This document shows, piece after piece, positions 9,350-17,461 of a stretch of 64,000 nt of DNA. This DNA comes from Flavobacterium sp. (GTDB lineage: Bacteria > Bacteroidota > Bacteroidia > Flavobacteriales > Flavobacteriaceae), in NCBI RefSeq assembly GCF_039595935.1, contig NZ_JBCNKR010000006.1, positions 186,001 to 250,000 of the forward strand. The letters are read 5' to 3'. Under the pieces are notes generated by a model. That model was not told the DNA's origin and did not search any database. It worked only from the letters and a program-made list of their open reading frames with translations. Each line of letters opens with the position of its first letter. The first letter of the stretch is position 1. The translations under genes and the position numbers were made by a program.

Positions 9350-10125
9350 TTGAAAAATATCCTATATAAAAACACTAAAATATCTTTTACAGATTCTGGA
9401 GAAGGAAATTCAATTGTATTGCTTCACGGCTTTTTGGAAAACAAAAAAATGTGGACAGAATATGTTGAACTTTTTTCGAAAAAATATCGTGTTATTACAA
9501 TCGATTTATTAGGTCATGGAGAATCAGACTCTTTGGGTTATGTTCATGAAATGGAAGAAAATGCCAATGCAGTAAATGAAGTTTTGGAAAATTTAAAAAT
9601 TGAAAAAGCTATTATTCTCGGACATTCAATGGGCGGTTATGTTGCTTTGGCTTTCGCCGAATTATATCCGCAGAAAATTCAGAAATTAGTTTTATTAAAT
9701 TCTACTTCTAAAGAAGACAGCGCCGAAAAAAGCTAAACAGAACACGCGCCATAAAAGCCGTAAAACAAAACTATGTGAACTTTGTAAGTTTAGCGATTGC
9801 GAATTTATTTAGCGAAAACAACAGGCTTCGTTTAGAAAATGAAATCGAAAAAGTGAGAGAACAAGCTTTAAAAACTCCTCTTCAGGGAATTATAGCTTCG
9901 CTGGAAGGAATGAAAATACGCAAAGACCGTGAATGGCTTTTGCAGGAAAACAGATTTCCGGTGTTATTGATTTTAGGAAAAAAAGATCCGGTTTTAAATT
10001 ACGAAGACAGTCTTTCTCAAATTGAAGATACAACCGTAGAATTAATTTCTTTTGAAGACGGACACATGAGTCACATCGAAAATAAAGAAGAATTAAAACC
10101 AATTTTACTTGATTTCTTCAACTAA
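9350..10125 (+). pseudogene. Alpha/beta hydrolase, frameshifted
   Basis: Two frames (9350-9736 and about 9730-10125) together encode one complete alpha/beta-hydrolase of about 258 residues. The first has the oxyanion motif LLHGFLENKKMW, a DLLGHGESD acid-side loop and the nucleophile elbow GHSMGGY. The second has the LLILGKKDPVL strand with the catalytic Asp and DGHMSHIENK with the catalytic His. The break is in a run of six A (9726-9731). One more A would read GCC GAA AAA AAG CTA AAC AGA and join the frames. The start is TTG at 9350, the first start in frame downstream of the promoter element. Substrate unknown. As in the transglutaminase-like gene, one base is missing from a homopolymer. Confidence 0.85.
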
Positions 10126-10140
10126 AAAAGTATTAAAAGC

Positions 10141-10185
10141 AGAAAAGGCCATTCCGTATAAACGAAACAGCCTTTTCTTCATTTT
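10141..10185. terminator. Shared terminator between hydrolase and Roadblock genes
   Basis: AGAAAAGGC (10141-10149) pairs with GCCTTTTCT (10170-10178), with an inner CCGT/ACG pairing. It lies between two convergent genes and can serve either strand. Confidence 0.7.
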
Positions 10186-10198
10186 GGGGGCAAAAAAG

Positions 10199-10573
10199 TT
10201 ATAGTTTTGAAATAATATCTTTCTTAAATTTCCCTAAAGTAGCTCTTGTTAATCCAAGATTTGCTTTTTTAGCATCAACAGCCAGGTAAATAAAATACTG
10301 ACCATCTTCAGAAACATCTATAATATGTATTTGATCCGTTAATGTAATTAAAATATCGTTGATTTTTTGATCTAATCCTAAAGCTTTAATGGCGTTTATT
10401 TTTGCTTTTACAACTTCTAGATTATAAGCAGAAGCCAATTCAGGATCAAAATCTGGTCTTACAGAAAGTGAGCAGTAAGACATCCCTGTCTCAACTTCAG
10501 TTACAGAAACTGCAATAAATCCGCTAACATTCTCTTTTAAATCATTTTGAAAATTTTGTAAAAAATCTGACAT
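10199..10573 (-). CDS. Roadblock/LC7-like protein B, copy 1
   Basis: A 124-residue protein with the alternating helix-strand pattern of the Roadblock/LC7 (MglB-like) fold: helix 1-15, strand FIAVSVTEVETG, helix ASAYNLEVVKAKINAIKALG, strands DILITLTDQIHIIDV and QYFIYLAVD, and a last helix. It is a clear paralogue of the protein at 22262-22642 (shared VTE(V/I)ETG, FDPELA(S/A)AYNLEVVKAK, DILITL, QIHIID, KANLG(L/M)TRA). Proteins of this fold bind small Ras-like GTPases or scaffold with each other; no GTPase gene is in the window. It lies 25 bases after its partner (10599-10919), so the two form an operon. Confidence 0.7.
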   Translation of the reverse strand: MSDFLQNFQNDLKENVSGFIAVSVTEVETGMSYCSLSVRPDFDPELASAYNLEVVKAKINAIKALGLDQKINDILITLTDQIHIIDVSEDGQYFIYLAVDAKKANLGLTRATLGKFKKDIISKL

Positions 10574-10598
10574 GTGTATATATATATAATTGGTTTAA

Positions 10599-10919
10599 TT
10601 AGTTGCTGAAAATCGTATCCATCTTTCTAAGTAAAAGTCCCATTTTGCTGGTATCTTTAGAAAGTAATGCGATACAATTATCGTCCTGACTTTTGTTAGC
10701 AACCACAATTCCGTCATTGTTTTTAATCATAACTTGTTTTAAGTCACCATTATTAACATCTTCTGTCATTTCTGAACACATTTTCAAAATCATGCCTATC
10801 ATGGCCGCAACATTTCCATCATACTCTAAATTAACAGATTCCAATAAAATTCCGTCTATATTAAAAGCAATTCCAGACTCCGCTCCTGTTTCTTCAACCA
10901 ATGTATTTAAATCAATCAT
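10599..10919 (-). CDS. Roadblock/LC7-like protein A, copy 1
   Basis: A 106-residue protein starting at ATG 10919 (MIDLNTLVEE). The longer frame from 11009 adds a low-quality hydrophobic leader absent from the paralogue, and the promoter-like element (10946-10953) lies inside that extension, so I prefer the short start. Pattern: helix, strand SGIAFNIDGILLESVNLEYDG, helix VAAMIGMILKMCSEM, strands LKQVMIKNNDGIVVANKS and NCIALLS, then a terminal helix. This is typical of Roadblock/LC7. Its paralogue is the first gene of the second pair (21873-22229; shared SIAAM/NVAAM, GDLKQ/GSLKQ, DGIVVAN/DGVVVGN). It probably forms a heterodimer with the next gene. Confidence 0.75.
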   Translation of the reverse strand: MIDLNTLVEETGAESGIAFNIDGILLESVNLEYDGNVAAMIGMILKMCSEMTEDVNNGDLKQVMIKNNDGIVVANKSQDDNCIALLSKDTSKMGLLLRKMDTIFSN

Positions 10920-10945
10920 AGTGGTATTAATTATTTTAAGAAATT

Positions 10946-10953
10946 CAAAGTTA
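10946..10953 (-). promoter_or_regulatory. Putative -7 element of Roadblock pair 1
   Basis: The minus strand reads TAACTTTG, matching TAnnTTTG, 27 bases upstream of the chosen ATG at 10919. This also argues for that start. Confidence 0.45.
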
Positions 10954-11180
10954 TTTTTAATAAAAAGAATTGTTTGATAAACACTTGTTAAAAAAACAAG
11001 ATCACACAACTATCTGACTCACTTTTATTTATAGTATAATTTAAGCCAATCTTTAAAAAGAAATCTTCAAAAATATTTAACAGAAAAAAGAAATTTATTC
11101 AAAAATCAAACATTTTAATTCATAAAATTCAAAACGCTTATTTGGTAAGTACAGATAATCAGTTTAATAGAAGTTTTTAT

Positions 11181-11188
11181 TAAATTTG
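11181..11188 (+). promoter_or_regulatory. Putative -7 element of the 47-residue ORF
   Basis: TAAATTTG matches TAnnTTTG, 16 bases before the ATG at 11204. No clear -33 element. Confidence 0.4.
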
Positions 11189-11203
11189 TATAAAATTATT
11201 CAA

Positions 11204-11347
11204 ATGAAAACAGTTGACGAATTACGCTTTGATTTAAATGTAAAACTGATGAAGTTTAGAAGATTTCGTTTTGAAAACGGCCCAATAAACGATACGAATT
11301 CAAAAGAATCTGAAAAGAAAGGTTTCTTCAAAAAAATATTCAGCTAA
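11204..11347 (+). CDS. Small basic peptide divergent from Roadblock pair 1
   Basis: A 47-codon ORF bracketed by a promoter-like element (11181-11188) and a strong terminator (11359-11400), which together make it likely to be a real small gene. The peptide starts MKTVDELRFDL, is rich in Lys, Arg and Phe, and ends KKGFFKKIFS, a possible amphipathic membrane- or protein-binding tail. The small protein divergent from the second Roadblock pair (21486-21692) has a comparable ending (SKGIFRSLSDFF) and a similar N-terminal F-x-x-L-R / F-K pattern. No known family recognised. Confidence 0.55.
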   Translation: MKTVDELRFDLNVKLMKFRRFRFENGPINDTNSKESEKKGFFKKIFS

Positions 11348-11358
11348 AAACTACTTAC

Positions 11359-11400
11359 AAAAAGCTGCAGTAATTATTTAATAATAATCGCAGCTTTTTC
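11359..11400 (+). terminator. Terminator of the 47-residue ORF
   Basis: Perfect arms AAAAAGCTGC (11359-11368) and GCAGCTTTTT (11390-11399), 12 bases after the stop codon. Confidence 0.85.
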
Positions 11401-11744
11401 TTTTACTTTGTGAAGTTTATCTTTTCCTTTTAAAGGAAAATTTCGCCTAATGAGGATTACATTTTAAAAATCATGCTTTTGAAGAATTGACATTTTAAAA
11501 ATTTTTTCTTCAAAAAATTTTTTCTTTATCCATTCTAAAACTTTTACTACAGCTTAAAAAAATCAAACAACTCTAAGGAATACTTTTTTGATTTCTAAAC
11601 AAAAGAATTTTCTTCTAATTCAGCTTTTTTATTGTCAATTTAAAATTATAAGAATAAAAATACAAATGTTAAAAATGGCATTATTTTGTTTAGCGGCGCA
11701 CAATTTGGCACTTTTAAAAATGCCGAAAAAAGCAAAAACACACG
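11401..11744. other. AT-rich gene-free stretch
   Basis: This roughly 345-base stretch has no credible gene. It holds a near-perfect dyad TTTTCCTTT/AAAGGAAAA (11422-11440, one central T), two copies of ATTTTAAAAAT-like sequence, and a TGGCA/TGCC hairpin near 11706-11724. A 27-codon frame at 11666-11749 has no supporting signal. Confidence 0.5.
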
Positions 11745-11780
11745 ATTGATTTAATGAAAAGGAAATAACATTAAATCAAT
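11745..11780 (-). terminator. Terminator of the addB-like gene
   Basis: A perfect 12-bp stem, ATTGATTTAATG (11745-11756) with CATTAAATCAAT (11769-11780), overlaps the last base of the stop codon. It is followed on the minus strand by CGTGTGTTTTTGC. Confidence 0.7.
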
Positions 11781-14542
11781 TATATTTTCTCCTCAAAAGG
11801 AATATTGGTATCGAAAATCTCTTTTAAGAGCAAAACGATTTCTTCTAAATAGCTGTTCAAAATATCTTTACTAACTATTTGATCTAAATCTTTCTCTTCT
11901 TTAAATCCAAAAGGTAAAAATCCTGATTTAAGATTTTTAAACGAAATAATCCCCACTTCTATAGGAATATCTCCAGCATGTTCTTCAAACATAAAAGCGT
12001 AAGCTAATACCTGAATGATTTTATCGTTTTTAAGCTCCTGAGTTAATCCATTCCACGATTTAAGCACAACGTTCGCTTTTTCAACTTTTCCTGTCTTATA
12101 ATCAATAATTCTTATTTTTCCGTTGCGAAGCTCAATTCGGTCAACATTTCCTTTTATCAAGACCGGAAACGGCAAATCAGGATGAACCAGATTACGCTCA
12201 AAAGTTTGTTCTAAAGCGACAATTTTAATCGCATCTCCATTCTTGATTGATTCGAGTTCAATTTTGAGAAAATTAGATACATTTCGCTTTGCAACTTCAA
12301 AAGCCAAAAGGTTACGTCCCTTTTTAATTTCGCCTTCTTTATAAACGAGTTTAAATTGTTTCAAAACTTCATCATCTAACAATTTGAAACAGTTTGCAAT
12401 ATCTGATTCAGAAATAAATTTCCCAATAAATGGTTCGTATAATGCTTTTAAAGTTTCATGAATAATTGTTCCAAGTGTATTTAAAGCAATATTTTCTTCC
12501 ACTTCTTCGACTTCACGAATGCGAAGAATTTTTTGAAAATAAAATTCTATCGGATTACGAATATAGCTTGTCAATGCCGAAGGAGAGAAACCAACCGATG
12601 CAATTTCTTTTAAACGTTCTAAAACAGCTTCAGATTTTGGAATAACCATTGGCTGATATGCTGTTGCTGGCAATACCGGATTGTAAATATCAAAAGTTAT
12701 ATTGTGTTTTGATTTTTTCTCAACTTCGAGCTGCGTTATAAAACGACTTCTTTCACCTGCATCCAAACCATCATTTTCAGTATTATATATTAAATAAATG
12801 TTTTTGGCACGCTGTAGCAAATGATAAAAATGATAGGTATAAATTGCATCTTTTTCTTTAAAAGTAGGCAGACCTAATTCCCTTTTAACATCATAAGGAA
12901 TAAATGAATTTTGAGATTTCCCAGCCGGGAATTTCCCTTCATTCATCGAAGTAACAATAACGGTTTCAAAATCAAGAACACGGCTTTCAAGAACTCCCAT
13001 AATTTGAAGACCGCGCAGAGGTTCTCCTTCAAATGAAACTTCTGCAATATCAATTATTTGTTTATAAATGGCATGCAGAGTATCGATGTTATCAATATGC
13101 TTATGCTGTGAATAGTAATTAATAAGCTTATTGATTACTTTATAAACAGAATAAACAAAAGTTTTTGCAATTTTCTCTTCTTCATTATCATTGCTGAAAT
13201 TTTGTTTTATAAGAAGCAGAATTGCGGCTATATTTTCAAGAACTGCAATCGATCCATTCTCCCATTTTTGAAATAACAGAGAAAACAATTCAGATTGATT
13301 TTGATTGAGTTCTAAAATCTTGTTAAGCGTAATAAAAGTATAATTATTCTCTTTTATTATTCTAACGATATGATTTGTTTTGGCATAAGGCTCAACCAGA
13401 GGATGAGTAAGAACATCCAAAACGTCTTTATAATAAAACACATAGCTTCCTCCAGATCTGGAAAGAGCACTTGTATGCATTTTAAAAAACTTAGCTACTA
13501 ATATTTGCGAAGGATTGTTCTTTCCTGAATATCCCATCGTAATGTTTAAAGCCCCAACAGAAGAAGGAAGCGAATATAAAACAGGAACCAATAAATTTTC
13601 TTCCCCTAAAACAACCGCCACTTTATCAAGAGAAGATTCTGGATTTTCATTAATTAAATCCTCAATAATGCTTCCTGCAATTTTGGCTTGGCCAATAGTT
13701 TTTGGAGTCCCAATTATTTTGATGTTTTTCGCTTGAGAAAAATCATCAACGATCCATTCAAAAGGATGGAATTTATAATGTTTCCAGCTTTCTTTAAATC
13801 GACGTACAAAAAGTCCTGCGTCATGAAAAGGATCGTTAAGAAATGTTTGATCTACATCCCAGTAAATTTTTGCCTGATCTAAAGCCAAAAGATGTTGTAC
13901 AATTTTCTCTTCGGCCGCATTTAAAGCATTGAATCCTGCAAAAATAAAATTACGGTTTGAAATCGTATTTGAAAAATGATTCAGATTATTTACGGCTTCT
14001 CTGTAAATCAAGCCCTGATAACCGATAGACTTATTGAGAAGATGATTATAAAGCGAATCATAATAAAGAGGGAGAAGTTTCCAAAAGTCAATATAATTTT
14101 CTAAAAGCTTCGTCTTATTTTCAACTTCGATTCCCCATCTTTTAATATCTTCGATATCTTTCAAATAAGACAAAACATGAGTAGGATCTAAAAGATAACG
14201 ATCAATTTCATTAAAATCCTGCAGAAGTGTTTTGGCCCAATTAGCAAATAACTCGAAAGACTGTTGATGCTGCTTTTCGGTAACAGATAAATATACTTCA
14301 TAAAATTCAAACAATAGTTCAATAGAATCTACAGATCGTATTGAAGCAACATCCTGAACAAAATCTTCAATGCTAATAATTTCAGGTGAAAGAATTGTTC
14401 GTGAAGTTTCTTTTTTTAATGCTTCAATTAAAAAAACCTTAGCCCTTTTGTTTGGTAAAACAATAGTAGTTTCTGCAAGTTTATCTGAATATCCCTGAAT
14501 TACAACAGCTGCAATTTTTTCTAAAAAAGAAGTATTTATCAT
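11780..14542 (-). CDS. addB: PD-(D/E)XK exonuclease subunit, AddB/RexB-like
   Basis: About 920 residues from ATG 14542 (MINTSFLEKIAAVV). A frame start at 14569 lies inside the terminator of ompA and is rejected. The N-terminal part resembles an inactivated helicase domain (TTIVLPNKRAKVFLIEAL, then VAVVLGEENLLVPVLYSLP). The C-terminal RecB-type nuclease domain shows IKGNVDRIELRNGKIRIIDYKTGK with the Asp and Lys of the PD-(D/E)XK active site. Together with the AddA-like helicase at 17462-20620 it should form the Chi-regulated helicase-nuclease that processes double-strand breaks for RecA. Unlike classical addBA operons, kbl and ompA lie between the two subunits. The iron-sulfur Cys ligands of some AddB proteins are not obvious. 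Confidence 0.85.
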   Translation of the reverse strand: MINTSFLEKIAAVVIQGYSDKLAETTIVLPNKRAKVFLIEALKKETSRTILSPEIISIEDFVQDVASIRSVDSIELLFEFYEVYLSVTEKQHQQSFELFANWAKTLLQDFNEIDRYLLDPTHVLSYLKDIEDIKRWGIEVENKTKLLENYIDFWKLLPLYYDSLYNHLLNKSIGYQGLIYREAVNNLNHFSNTISNRNFIFAGFNALNAAEEKIVQHLLALDQAKIYWDVDQTFLNDPFHDAGLFVRRFKESWKHYKFHPFEWIVDDFSQAKNIKIIGTPKTIGQAKIAGSIIEDLINENPESSLDKVAVVLGEENLLVPVLYSLPSSVGALNITMGYSGKNNPSQILVAKFFKMHTSALSRSGGSYVFYYKDVLDVLTHPLVEPYAKTNHIVRIIKENNYTFITLNKILELNQNQSELFSLLFQKWENGSIAVLENIAAILLLIKQNFSNDNEEEKIAKTFVYSVYKVINKLINYYSQHKHIDNIDTLHAIYKQIIDIAEVSFEGEPLRGLQIMGVLESRVLDFETVIVTSMNEGKFPAGKSQNSFIPYDVKRELGLPTFKEKDAIYTYHFYHLLQRAKNIYLIYNTENDGLDAGERSRFITQLEVEKKSKHNITFDIYNPVLPATAYQPMVIPKSEAVLERLKEIASVGFSPSALTSYIRNPIEFYFQKILRIREVEEVEENIALNTLGTIIHETLKALYEPFIGKFISESDIANCFKLLDDEVLKQFKLVYKEGEIKKGRNLLAFEVAKRNVSNFLKIELESIKNGDAIKIVALEQTFERNLVHPDLPFPVLIKGNVDRIELRNGKIRIIDYKTGKVEKANVVLKSWNGLTQELKNDKIIQVLAYAFMFEEHAGDIPIEVGIISFKNLKSGFLPFGFKEEKDLDQIVSKDILNSYLEEIVLLLKEIFDTNIPFEEKI

Positions 14543-14555
14543 TTTATAAAAATAA

Positions 14556-14586
14556 AAAAAGCCATTCAATTAAGAATGGCTTTTAT
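14556..14586 (-). terminator. Terminator of the ompA-like gene
   Basis: Perfect arms AAAAGCCATTC (14557-14567) and GAATGGCTTTT (14574-14584). On the minus strand it follows the ompA stop by 20 bases and immediately precedes the addB-like start. Confidence 0.9.
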
Positions 14587-14606
14587 TATTTATTTACAAA
14601 AGTAAA

Positions 14607-16073
14607 TTATAGTTTACCTTGGAATTTAGAACCTACGTGTTTAATTTCAGTTCTTCTGTTTTGAGCTTTACCTGCAGCAGTTTTGTTACTAGCAACTGGT
14701 TGAGAAGATCCAAATCCTTTAGCTTCTAAGTTTTCTGGGTTAACACCTCTTTGAACTAATGCATCTAATACAGCTTTAGCTCTGTCTTCAGATAATTTTT
14801 GGTTAACTTTTGCAGAACCTGTGTTATCTGTGTGACCTTCGATGCTGAATTTAGCGTTTGGATAGTTTTTAAGGATTTCTTTAATAGCATCTAATCTAGC
14901 TGGAGTTTCTTTGTCACCAGTTTTGAAAGTAGCTTTTCCTGAGTTGAAGTAGATTGCTCTAGCTTGAACTTTAAGATCTTCTAAAGCTTGAGAAGATACT
15001 TCAGGACATCCTCTGTTACTAGCTGGACCAGCAACTGTAGGACAGTCGTCATCTTTGTCTAAAACACCATCTTTATCAGCGTCTAAGAAAGGACAACCAC
15101 CATTTTCTTTAGGACCTGCAACTGTAGGACATTTATCGTCTTTATCAGCAATTCCGTCACCGTCAGTATCAGGACAACCTTTTAATGCAGCTAAACCAGC
15201 AACATCTGGACAAGCATCATCTTTATCAGCGATTCCGTCACCGTCAGCATCTGGACATCCGTTTAATGCAGCTAAACCAAATACATCTGGACAAGCGTCA
15301 GAAGCATCAACGATTCCGTCACCGTCAGTATCAGGACATCCGTTGAATTGTTTTAAACCAGCAACATCTGGACAAGCATCGTCTTTGTCATAGATTCCGT
15401 CTCCGTCAGTATCTTTACCTCCGAATTTGAAAACTAAACCTGCAGTGTGTTGGAAGTGAGATGGAGCATCTGGAACACCAGCAGCATCTTCTCTATCACC
15501 ACTTACAGACCATTTGTATCTTGTAGCTAACTCAAGACCAATAGCATCAGTAAACCAGAAAGTTAAACCAGCACCTGGGTTAACAGTTCCGTAGCTGCTA
15601 TCTCCGAAGAAAGTATAACCTCCACCAACAGATAACGAAGGATCAATCACTTTAGATTTGATTAATTCCTGGAAGCTGTATTTGATAGTAGCATCAATTC
15701 CGTAGTACATTAAATCACCAGGATTAGTAACAATCATACCTCTTCCATCATGACCTGCAGCATCTGGAGCGAAAACAACATATTTATCAATTTTGTTTAC
15801 AGAACCTTGTAAACCAACTGAGAAACCGCTACCAACGTATCTAGACACACCAATGTAAGATAAAGAAGGAAGGATATTCCAGTTACCTTTTACATCGAAT
15901 GGTTGAGAAAAGTGTGCCGGGAAAAAGTCAACGTGCTCAGGACTTGCACTAGTCCTTGTATCCACAGCATTAACCCCAAAAGAGATCGCCCATGGATTGT
16001 TACTGTCTTGCGCGTGTGAGCTTAACCCCATCGCCATCAATACAGCAACTAAAAGTTTGTTAAGATGTTTCAT
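14607..16073 (-). CDS. OmpA-family outer membrane protein with TSP3 repeats
   Basis: A 488-residue protein. It has a signal peptide (about 1-21, ending SHAQ), an N-terminal beta-barrel of about 190 residues, and a calcium-binding thrombospondin type 3 region (about 218-355) with six DxDxDGxxDxxDxCP-type repeats. The C-terminal OmpA/MotB domain (about 365-480: [36 protein letters not shown]) binds peptidoglycan. It resembles the abundant P60-type OmpA proteins of flavobacteria that anchor the outer membrane to the wall. It has the best promoter in the window and its own terminator, consistent with strong monocistronic expression. Confidence 0.93.
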   Translation of the reverse strand: MKHLNKLLVAVLMAMGLSSHAQDSNNPWAISFGVNAVDTRTSASPEHVDFFPAHFSQPFDVKGNWNILPSLSYIGVSRYVGSGFSVGLQGSVNKIDKYVVFAPDAAGHDGRGMIVTNPGDLMYYGIDATIKYSFQELIKSKVIDPSLSVGGGYTFFGDSSYGTVNPGAGLTFWFTDAIGLELATRYKWSVSGDREDAAGVPDAPSHFQHTAGLVFKFGGKDTDGDGIYDKDDACPDVAGLKQFNGCPDTDGDGIVDASDACPDVFGLAALNGCPDADGDGIADKDDACPDVAGLAALKGCPDTDGDGIADKDDKCPTVAGPKENGGCPFLDADKDGVLDKDDDCPTVAGPASNRGCPEVSSQALEDLKVQARAIYFNSGKATFKTGDKETPARLDAIKEILKNYPNAKFSIEGHTDNTGSAKVNQKLSEDRAKAVLDALVQRGVNPENLEAKGFGSSQPVASNKTAAGKAQNRRTEIKHVGSKFQGKL

Positions 16074-16110
16074 ACTTAATTTTTTTAATTACAATTTAGT
16101 TAATTACAAG

Positions 16111-16141
16111 CAAAAGTAACACCAAATTTTTTAAATACAAA
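16111..16141 (-). promoter_or_regulatory. Strong promoter of the ompA-like gene
   Basis: On the minus strand, TTTG (complement of 16138-16141), exactly 19 bases, then TACTTTTG (complement of 16111-16118): a full match to the Bacteroidota -33/-7 consensus. It leaves a leader of about 30 bases. Confidence 0.8.
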
Positions 16142-16186
16142 ATCAAATGTTAAAAAAAACCTACAAAAATTACTCGAATGTGGTAA

Positions 16187-17380
16187 TTATATAACTTTTA
16201 ACATTTTACCTGTTAATATAAATGCTTCGATCGCTTTGTCTAAATGTTCCTTCGTATGAGCTGCTGAAAGCTGTACTCTGATTCTCGCTTTATCTTTAGG
16301 AACTACCGGAAAGAAAAAGCCTATAACATATATACCTTGCTTTAAAAGTTCATTAGCCATTGTCTGCGATAACTTTGCATCATAGAGCATAACTGGTACT
16401 ATTGCCGAATCTCCATCAATAATATCGAAACCTGCTTTTTTCATTCCTTCCTTAAAGTAATTAGTATTCCATTCTAATTTATCTCTAAGTGTTGTATCTT
16501 TTTCTAAAAGTTCAAAAACTTTAATAGATGCTCCTACAATTGAAGGTGCTAAAGAATTTGAAAACAAATATGGTCTTGAACGCTGGCGTAGAATTTCTAT
16601 AATTTCTTTTTTAGCTGTTGTATAACCTCCCATAGCTCCACCTAAAGCTTTACCTAATGTTCCTGTTATAATATCTACACGACCCATTACTCCTTTTGCT
16701 TCAAGCGTACCTTTTCCTGTTGCACCAATAAATCCTGCAGCATGGCATTCATCAACCATTACTAAAGCATCGTATTTGTCAGCCAGATCGCAGATTTTAT
16801 CCAGAGGCGCTACTAAACCATCCATAGAAAAAACACCATCCGTTACAATTAATTTAAAACGAGCGCCTGCCTCATTTGCTTTTATTAACTGCTGCTCCAG
16901 ATCTTCCATGTTGCTGTTTTCATAACGATAGCGTGCCGCCTTACATAAACGAACCCCATCAATAATAGAAGCATGGTTCAGACTGTCAGAAATAATTGCA
17001 TCATTTTCTCCTAATAAAGGTTCAAAAACACCACCATTTGCATCAAATGCCGCTGCATATAATATAGTATCTTCTGTACCATAAAAATCTGCAATCTTTT
17101 TTTCTAATGCTTTATGTATATCCTGCGTTCCGCAAATGAAACGTACAGACGACATTCCAAAACCGTGTGTGTCCATTGCATCTTTTGCAGCCTGAACTAC
17201 TTCGGGATGCGATGATAACCCTAAATAATTATTAGCACAAAAATTTAAAACTTTTTCTCCTGTAGAAATTGTAATTTCTGCACCTTGAGCTGACGTTATA
17301 ATTCGCTCTTTTTTAAAAATTCCATTTTCTTCGATTGTCTGCAGCTCACTTTGCAGATGTTCTTTAATTTTACCGTACAT
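16187..17380 (-). CDS. kbl: Glycine C-acetyltransferase (2-amino-3-ketobutyrate CoA ligase)
   Basis: A 397-residue PLP enzyme of the alpha-oxoamine synthase family. It converts 2-amino-3-oxobutyrate and CoA to glycine and acetyl-CoA in threonine breakdown; cytoplasmic. The Schiff-base lysine is Lys244 in [11 protein letters not shown]. Asp210 and His213 in [11 protein letters not shown] contact PLP, and [13 protein letters not shown] is the N-terminal family signature. Length matches E. coli Kbl (398). The usual partner, threonine dehydrogenase, is not in the window. It sits between the addA-like gene and ompA on the same strand, with no obvious shared function. Confidence 0.95.
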   Translation of the reverse strand: MYGKIKEHLQSELQTIEENGIFKKERIITSAQGAEITISTGEKVLNFCANNYLGLSSHPEVVQAAKDAMDTHGFGMSSVRFICGTQDIHKALEKKIADFYGTEDTILYAAAFDANGGVFEPLLGENDAIISDSLNHASIIDGVRLCKAARYRYENSNMEDLEQQLIKANEAGARFKLIVTDGVFSMDGLVAPLDKICDLADKYDALVMVDECHAAGFIGATGKGTLEAKGVMGRVDIITGTLGKALGGAMGGYTTAKKEIIEILRQRSRPYLFSNSLAPSIVGASIKVFELLEKDTTLRDKLEWNTNYFKEGMKKAGFDIIDGDSAIVPVMLYDAKLSQTMANELLKQGIYVIGFFFPVVPKDKARIRVQLSAAHTKEHLDKAIEAFILTGKMLKVI

Positions 17381-17461
17381 TTTTATCTATTTAAAACGTT
17401 AAAAATTAACAACTTAACCCGTAAAAAGTGAAGTTATTTCTTTAACATCTGATTAATTTTT

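Noticed and set aside
9726..9736. Programmed -1 frameshift in the alpha/beta hydrolase
   Set aside because: The A6 run followed by G is not in the canonical frame (heptamer off by one), so a lost base is more likely.
11666..11749. 27-codon ORF before the addB terminator
   Set aside because: No promoter element, no terminator of its own and no recognisable motif; too short to support.
14543..14569. Longer start for the addB-like gene (ATG 14569)
   Set aside because: The extension is encoded by the ompA terminator hairpin and adds no conserved residues.
15055..15393. Ser/Pro-rich plus-strand frame opposite the ompA gene
   Set aside because: Antisense image of the thrombospondin type 3 repeats.
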